A stretch of DNA of 64,000 nucleotides. Source: Glebionis coronaria. Taxonomy: Eukaryota > Streptophyta > Magnoliopsida > Asterales > Asteraceae. This document shows, piece after piece, positions 58,327 through 64,000 of this stretch. The stretch lies in the NCBI GenBank assembly GCA_025667525.1, contig CM046876.1, positions 477,110,557 to 477,174,556 on the forward strand, read 5' to 3'. The notes under the pieces were generated by a model. That model had not been told where the DNA came from and searched no databases. It worked only from the letters and a program-made list of their open reading frames with translations. Each line of letters starts with the position of its first letter. The first letter of the stretch is position 1. The translations under genes were made by a program, and so were the position numbers.

Positions 58327-59060
58327 ATTAAGAACAATAAAGGATGTATAAATTGATTTTACATAAGTAGCAAAAGTATGGATAATGACTTTAACAAGGA
58401 TTGAACCTTAGATCTTTAGATACCCTAATCCAGCTATGTTTTCTTCCTAATTTCACTTCAAACCAATGTTAAGCTTCAAAACAATGACTGAAACTTCCTA
58501 ATTACAATATATAAACCCTAATTACACCCTAATCCATCACTAATTACATTCCTAAACCCTTAGTTACAAGAATTACAAAACCATAAAGTTACAAGCCCTA
58601 GAATTAGGATCCGGCTAGGTTTTTCCCTCCAAAAGCCATTTAAACTCTTTCCCACCTAATTTCAAACTTAGGATCAGATCATATAGATATTTTGAGATAT
58701 TTTCAAGTAGGTGCATAAGCTACTTGAAGGCTACATGAAGGCCTACTAATTCTAAGGATTTGTTAAATGGATGGATTAGATCTATGGATTTGGTGGAAGA
58801 GATGGGGAAGATGGAGATTAGGTGTAGAGAGAGAAAGGAGAGGGAAGAAAAGTAGAGAGAGAAAGTAAGATTAGATTAATGAAAGTGTGAATGAATGAAT
58901 TAACCAACCCCCTCCTAACATGCTAGGAGGGGTATATATATAGCCCACCCTACATGTGGGCTATATGGACTATACAATTACAAAGTGGATCACGAGCCTA
59001 TTACATAATTGTCGTTGGAGCGACCGATCCTTCATAAATACGTAAAACGTATTTCCAACA
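58327..59060 (-). repeat. 3' LTR of Copia-R (partial; far end unknown)
   Basis: On the minus strand it begins TGTTGGAAAT at 59060, right after the polypurine tract TTAGGGGGAGAT. It has a TATA box (58933-58941) with an adjoining palindrome and a CT-rich leader (about 58795-58865, sense). The other end is not defined and may lie beyond the insertion site of Tekay-B. Confidence 0.65.
58909..58941 (-). promoter_or_regulatory. Core promoter: TATATATA with adjoining palindrome (Copia-R)
   Basis: TATATATA is followed in the sense direction by the perfect 9-bp inverted repeat CCCCTCCTA/TAGGAGGGG (58909-58932). It is the same design as in Gypsy-3. Confidence 0.6.
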
Positions 59061-59198
59061 ATCTCCCCCTAAGGGAGGTCGCTCCAAGTTACAAGGTTCT
59101 AAATATTCTATAGCTCGTGATCAATGCTAATAATGATGTGACCGAGACTTTCTTTGGGAAAACACATTTCCAACAATCTCCCCCTAAGGGAGGTCACA
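59015..59198 (-). repeat. Duplicated polypurine-tract hairpin (Copia-R)
   Basis: A 30-bp block containing the polypurine tract and the first ten LTR bases occurs exactly twice (59051-59080 and 59166-59195). Each lies inside an inverted repeat: TTGGAGCGACC/GGTCGCTCCAA (59015-59025 with 59077-59087) and TGTGACC/GGTCACA (59137-59143 with 59192-59198). Confidence 0.7.
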
Positions 59199-61361
59199 CC
59201 ATTTTACAAAATCTTAAACCTAGCATCTATGCTTGAGTCTTCGATCTTGTTCTTGTGAATATGCTTGATGTGATCTTTGACTTTAGTCTTGAGCATGTTT
59301 CCTTGCCTTGACCTTGTGCATTTATCACTTGTGAAATTTGCCACTTCGTGACTTCATGTTCCACATACTTATACCTTTAAATTCTTGAAAGCTTCAGAGT
59401 TTGATACAGCGGAAGACTTGACCTTCAGACTTTCTTGAATTTGTTGAAGTACTAAGTGTATGTAGTATAAGCATGTGGTGACGAATTCTTCTGGGTTGTA
59501 CACCGCAATGCTACCTTCTTGTTACGCTGCATAAGACAGTTAGCAACAAACAATATACACGGATGAAATGGCCTTGAACATTTCATTCTAATTCGGTAGC
59601 ATTTTACCTCCGGTCGGTGAAGACCGTTGGACGATATTAAATATCGTACTTGTGGCAGGTAGTTTCAATTAAGAACCTCCTTGACAAGATTTCGCGGGTA
59701 AACCCGTTCTGTTTACTCGACCGTCCAAAGCTGACTGCGAACGTAAAGAGTGAATCATTTGGATAATAATATCCGCATGATTTGAAGCCGTCAATTCATG
59801 TTCCTGGAACAAGTGAAGTTCAATTAAGAACCGCACCATCGTTGCTTTCCAGTTGTCACTAGCTTGATTCATATAGAATCTTGCAAGTTACCTACCAAGT
59901 GCTGTTTGATGTTAACACTAGAAGGATTTCCATTCGTCACTGTAAATACTTAATAGTATTACTCTGAATGTTCTGGCAAGATCACTAAGATATTGCGTAG
60001 AGGCCTGGAACGTGTTTAAATTCATTTAAGAATTAAACAGCTGTTGCTTTCCAGTTATCACAAGTTTGATTCATAAAGAATCGCACAAGTCACCTACCAT
60101 GAGCTTTTTGATATTCGCTCAAGAAGGATTTCCATCTTCATTGTAAATACTTTCGTATTACTCGGATGTTCAGGCAAGATCATGAAGATTTTGCGTAGGA
60201 CTCTTAAGATCGTTCTTACTTTTCACATTGTGTGAACAAGCAAGGAATAATGAAAGTGTGTCCTAATGAGATATTTGATGATCTCAAATGGCTCTAGACT
60301 CGATCGTGCATTTTGGATTTTTAGTGATCGGAGGCTGGAGAGGAGTGCCACCTTTTCAATACCAATTTATTCGGAGTGAATAAACCAGTAGATAATGTGT
60401 TGATCTCCGTGTGATTAAAACAAATACCTTTTGAGAGATATTTGAGTTAGCTGGGAAGGGTTGTGCATTGCATCACTGGGTCCATGATGTCTTTCTTCAA
60501 TATCAAGAATCATTAAGAATGATCTCAATAGCATATGAATTGACCCGGTTTCTGCCTAAGGTTGTAAGGAGGGCTTCTTTCTTTACACCCTTTATCTTTA
60601 CAATTCTTTTTCATTCTTCAACCCCTTCAATGCTTACCAATACGTCATCACTAGCACCTTGTTGTGATTGTTCCAGTGCTAACTTAAGTACTTGGTCAGC
60701 ATTCAGCTACGTTCACAATCTTTCTCCATCTTTCCTAAGGACTACTATTTCTAGCTATGGAATGTCCTTGGGAAGATTCCTCCGGTTCTAGAGAAATCAT
60801 TGGACTTTAACCTATCCTACCATCCTTATGTCACCACAATCTTCACCGTCGTGAATAGAGATGTTTTGGGTAAGTGTATGTCACCATGAAATCCATTTTG
60901 AAGTGCAAATCCATTTTGCTCCCCCTTAACATATGCTACGATATTCGAAAACATTTCGCACATGTCGGGATGAGCTAACACGTTAAGTCAAACCATTTGT
61001 GATTAATCATTTCCCATATTAAATCACATTTTCTCCCCCATATTAAAAATATTAACCCAATCGATGTTTTTAATATCAATTGATTTAATAGCATTTGAAG
61101 AAAATTTGGGAAGAAAAATGCAAATCTAATTATCTTCATGATTTTAACAAGCTCCCCCTCAAATTAATGAGGGTGTACTTGAAACGTAAATTAAATACCT
61201 TTTAAACACAAGTGTAAGGTATTTAACACGTGCAAAGATCAATATATGATGATGAATTCACAATATTAGCAATGTACGAGGTTGGACCTGAATAATGGAG
61301 AACAGCATATGAAAGAAGCACATGGTTCTTGTTCACGAATGTTGGTCACCTCGTCACGTCC
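59199..61361 (-). mobile_element. Copia-R interior, non-coding, with a 202-bp tandem pair
   Basis: No credible gene. Two related copies of a unit of about 202 bp start near 59800 and 60002 (both with TTGCTTTCCAGTT, GAAGGATTTCC and TGTAAATACTT). Many short inverted repeats are present, for instance CGGGT/ACCCG near 59693 and ACGATATT/AATATCGT near 59631. The rest, to 61361, is AT-rich. Confidence 0.6.
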
Positions 61362-62680
61362 CCGAGAAAATTAATTCCCGTTGTTGAGTCAAAGCTTTCC
61401 GGTGAAATGCTTGACTTGATTATGAAAAGCGGGTTGCTATCTGAAATAATAGCAAACCATTTTGAGCATGTTTTAAAAGTTTGAACTTCTGCTCGAACTT
61501 TATTTACAACCCCGTGTCATTATTGAATGACATTTCTAGGTTCGTAAATATTATCGATTCCAGAAGACATGCTCGTTTTATCAAAACGTTTTTGAACACA
61601 CAATTTTGAAAGATTTAGAAAAACCTTTTGAGAAATTCTCGAAAAATTGTGTTCAAAGTTTTGAAAAACAATTACTTGAGCTTAAGATGTTGAATATCTT
61701 AAAAGCGAGCTCAAGTCCGAGAAGTTGTGAACTTCCCGTTGTTAAGGATAAGTTTATCATCGGCGATAATCTTTCCTTTTATCTGAAGAACGAGTCCTAA
61801 GCTGACATTTACTTAGAAGTCGTTTTTCATGAGCTTGAAAACTTTGACTGTTTTAACGGAAAGCTCATGACCGAGAAAGGTTAATTTCTCGTTGTGAAGA
61901 AAAGTTTTCTTATTTAAAAGATACACTTTCCTTTCTGAGCTTAAAACTTCGAATGTTTTAATACAAGCTCATGACCGAGAAAGGTGAATTTCTCGTTAAG
62001 AGGATAAGTTATCATAAAAGATAATCTTTACTTTATTTTAAGTTCGAGTTACAGTCTGACATTTAACTGTAAGTCATATACACGAGCTTAAAACCTTTGA
62101 ATGGTTTTAATGTAAGCTCGTGTCCGAGAAAATTTAATTTCTCGTTGTGAGGATAAGTTTATCATCGGCGATAAACTTTCCTTTATTTGAGGAACGGGTC
62201 ATCGTCTGACATTTAACGATGAGCCATAATGCATGAGCTTAAAAACTTGGAATGTTTTTGATATAAGCTCATGCCCGAGAAAAATGAATTTCTCGTTTTT
62301 AGGATAAGTTTATCATCGGCGATAAACTTTCCTTTATTTGAAGTTCGAGTTACAGTCTGACATTTAACTGTAAGTCATATACACGAGCTTAAAACCTTTG
62401 AATGGTTTTAATGTAAGCTCGTGTCCGAGAAAATTTTAATTTCTCGTTGTAAGGATAAGTTTATCATCGGCGATAAACTTTCCTGCCTTTGAAGCACGGG
62501 TCATCGTTTGACATTTAACGATGAGCCATTGTGCATGAGCTTAAAAACTTGGAATGTTTTTGATATAAGCTCATGCCCGAGAAAAATGAATTTCTCGTTT
62601 TTAGGATAAGTCATCATCGGGATGAACTTTCCTGTCTTTGGAGATCGAGTTACAGTCTGTTATGTGACTGTAAGTCCTTT
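61362..62680 (-). repeat. Tandem array of hairpin units (Copia-R 3' region)
   Basis: Units of about 150 bp start with CCGAGA at 61717, 61871, 61975 (after a shortened unit), 62124, 62275, 62425 and 62577; a diverged unit is at 61362. Each unit has up to four hairpins: GAGCTTAAAACC with GGTTTTAA..AAGCTC, CGAGAAA/TTTCTCG, AAGTTTATC/GATAAACTT, and a fourth such as TTACAGT/ACTGTAA. Two unit types alternate, giving a repeat of about 301 bp at the right end (62040 and 62341). Confidence 0.85.
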
Positions 62681-62687
62681 GTGCAGC

Positions 62688-64000
62688 TTAACCATGAATC
62701 CCCTGAGACATTTGTTTCTCTGATATCTGCTTCTTCAGCAACCAAACTCTAAGAGTGTCCTTAGTTGAACGATACACAACGATTGGACCGCTTCGTTCTT
62801 TTGGAACATCAACTTTGGTACCTGCAATCTCATTAGAAATTTGCATGCTTTGACGTGGGTTAGCGATATCAATTATAGAAGCACATGGGGGTTCACAGTT
62901 GGCTTTACTTGTGTCAGAGGCGACCTGAGTAGATGATTCACTAGTCTTGGCTGGCAAACGTTTCCTTTTATAGAAAACCTTAAGTTCAGGCTTAAGTGAT
63001 GTATCATCCTTTGCAATTTCCTCCCTAGTAGTCTTCGTAGAATCAGAGACTATCCTAGTTAAAGGGCACTCGTTTCCTACAAGAGTAAAAGTTCTACCAG
63101 TGGGGCGCCAAACTTTACCAAAGGGTTTGATTTTAGCTATCCACTGGGACTTAATTCTAGCACGGGAGTTCACCTCATCAAGTAATTTCTTGACACAAGC
63201 ATCATGATTTGCCGTAAAGACACATTTTCTACATGTTTTACAAGTAGCATATTTAATGTCTGAATAATTCCTAGATGAATGATCGATGCTCCTAGAAGAT
63301 GGCATGCTACGGTTAGCAGTGTTGGGTAATCTAGAAGGCATCTGACTAGGTTGGACATTGCTATCTCTTACATGTGTCTTTTGAATAGCTTCCCTTTGAC
63401 CAGATTTGTGGCAAACGTCATTTGAACTAGTTCTAGACGTGGTCTTGGTATTTTTAGGGAAACTAGAGGCAATCATATGATTTGGTCTTGCTAAAGCTGG
63501 AGTGATCACATTGGGCCTAGTTGCTGGAGTGACTGGTCTAATAAGATGAATCAAATCAACTTGGGAGGCAAACCGCGGTCTCGAGGATTGTGGTCGCTCG
63601 GATCTAAATGCAGTAGGTTGTCTGACAATCGGTTGTCTGACGAACTGATTTGTAGGCGGTTTCCCCAAGATTGATGGTTTTTCAAGCTTAGTGTCCACAC
63701 TAGATTCTCTAGTTTTCCTTAACTCGTTTTTCAACGCAGCTATAGCAAAAACCTTTTCCTGTACTTGGGCCTTTAATGTTTCATTTTCTTTGAGCAAGTT
63801 ATCTTGGGATGCCAACTTAGATTCAAGCAGTTGAATTTGTTTCAAAAGATTATCCTTTTCAGCTTTAGAATCTAGAACAGTTTGATCCAATTTTCTTTCA
63901 AGAACAACGTTTGACTTTTCAAGTTTTTCAAAGTATGTTTCAAATTTATCCGTTTTCTTAGAAAATTCAAGTTTGGCATCCTCAAGATCTTTTAATTGTT
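62688..64000 (-). CDS. Copia-R gag, C-terminal part (runs off the window)
   Basis: One open frame on the minus strand from the window edge to a stop at 62688. The upstream part is coiled-coil-like (KDNLLKQIQLLESKLASQDN and similar heptads), the middle is rich in Arg, Pro, Ser and Thr. A Cys/His cluster (CKTCRKCVFTANHDACVKKL, about 63240-63185) is followed by WIAKIKPFGKVWRPTGRTF. This arrangement is that of the second half of TNT-like Copia gag, as in Copia-1. There is no protease, integrase or RT between its stop and the 3' LTR; instead the hairpin array follows. It may be a gag-only element; the other possibility is a deletion derivative. Confidence 0.75.
   Translation of the reverse strand, partial: QLKDLEDAKLEFSKKTDKFETYFEKLEKSNVVLERKLDQTVLDSKAEKDNLLKQIQLLESKLASQDNLLKENETLKAQVQEKVFAIAALKNELRKTRESSVDTKLEKPSILGKPPTNQFVRQPIVRQPTAFRSERPQSSRPRFASQVDLIHLIRPVTPATRPNVITPALARPNHMIASSFPKNTKTTSRTSSNDVCHKSGQREAIQKTHVRDSNVQPSQMPSRLPNTANRSMPSSRSIDHSSRNYSDIKYATCKTCRKCVFTANHDACVKKLLDEVNSRARIKSQWIAKIKPFGKVWRPTGRTFTLVGNECPLTRIVSDSTKTTREEIAKDDTSLKPELKVFYKRKRLPAKTSESSTQVASDTSKANCEPPCASIIDIANPRQSMQISNEIAGTKVDVPKERSGPIVVYRSTKDTLRVWLLKKQISEKQMSQGIHG

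Noticed and set aside
60468..60791. A 107-codon open frame in the Copia-R interior
   Set aside because: No similarity, no conserved motif, and wrong strand for the element; likely chance.
61362..62680. CRISPR-like or satellite array
   Set aside because: The units are about 150 bp with internal stems and no spacer pattern, this is a eukaryotic genome, and the array lies inside an element; an element-internal structured repeat fits better.

Overview
This is plant nuclear DNA, almost entirely nested LTR retrotransposons around one host gene. The flavour of the elements (TNT-like Copia with several Cys/His knuckles, a Tekay-type chromovirus with long LTRs, Athila/Tat-type Gypsy with a tRNA-Asp primer site) suggests an Asteraceae genome, possibly Anthemideae. 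That is inference from family resemblance. The only convincing host gene is a three-exon R2R3-MYB (minus strand, 42207-44147) of the MYB48/MYB59 type.

Layout. (1) 1-4490: 3' end and LTR of a decayed Gypsy on the plus strand, with a tRNA-derived SINE-like unit at 3710-3784. (2) 4494-5467: fragment of an Ale-type Copia. (3) 5468-14199, minus strand: 'Gypsy-2', an Athila/Tat-type element with a 3.7-kb 3' LTR, a long 3' non-coding region and a broken RT-RNaseH-INT. (4) 14200-23112, minus strand: 'Gypsy-3', complete with LTRs, primer site and AGGTT target duplication. It codes only for gag, protease and an acidic domain, so it is non-autonomous, and it sits inside Gypsy-2. (5) 23131-39622: 'Copia-1', plus strand, with 5' LTR, gag, protease and integrase, split by (6) 'Tekay-A' (27368-38633, target duplication ATGTT), a young chromovirus with a nearly intact gag-pol. 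(7) 39623-40530: Gypsy integrase fragment. (8) 40540-47262: the MYB gene island. (9) 47268-58321, minus strand: 'Tekay-B', an older relative of Tekay-A (target duplication AGAAC), with a Stowaway-like MITE in only one of its LTRs. (10) 58327-64000, minus strand: 'Copia-R', with a partial LTR, a 3.6-kb non-coding interior and a gag that runs off the window; no pol lies between gag and the 3' LTR.

Main observations. First, the gag of Tekay-A is interrupted by three short GT-AG segments. Removing them joins gag to pol in one frame. Tekay-B has three GT-AG segments at the same codons and phases although their sequences differ. This looks like a conserved set of introns in a chromovirus gag. Second, the non-coding interior of Copia-R is a chain of short hairpins in roughly 150-bp tandem units, with paired compensatory changes between units, and its polypurine tract lies inside another hairpin that is duplicated with compensatory changes. 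Third, Gypsy-3 and Copia-R, from different superfamilies, share a core-promoter module: a CCTCCTA/TAGGAGG palindrome abutting TATATATA.

Insertion order follows from nesting: Gypsy-2 before Gypsy-3; Copia-1 before Tekay-A; Tekay-B before its MITE. Coordinates of LTR ends with a target duplication are exact to within a base or two; other element ends are approximate.
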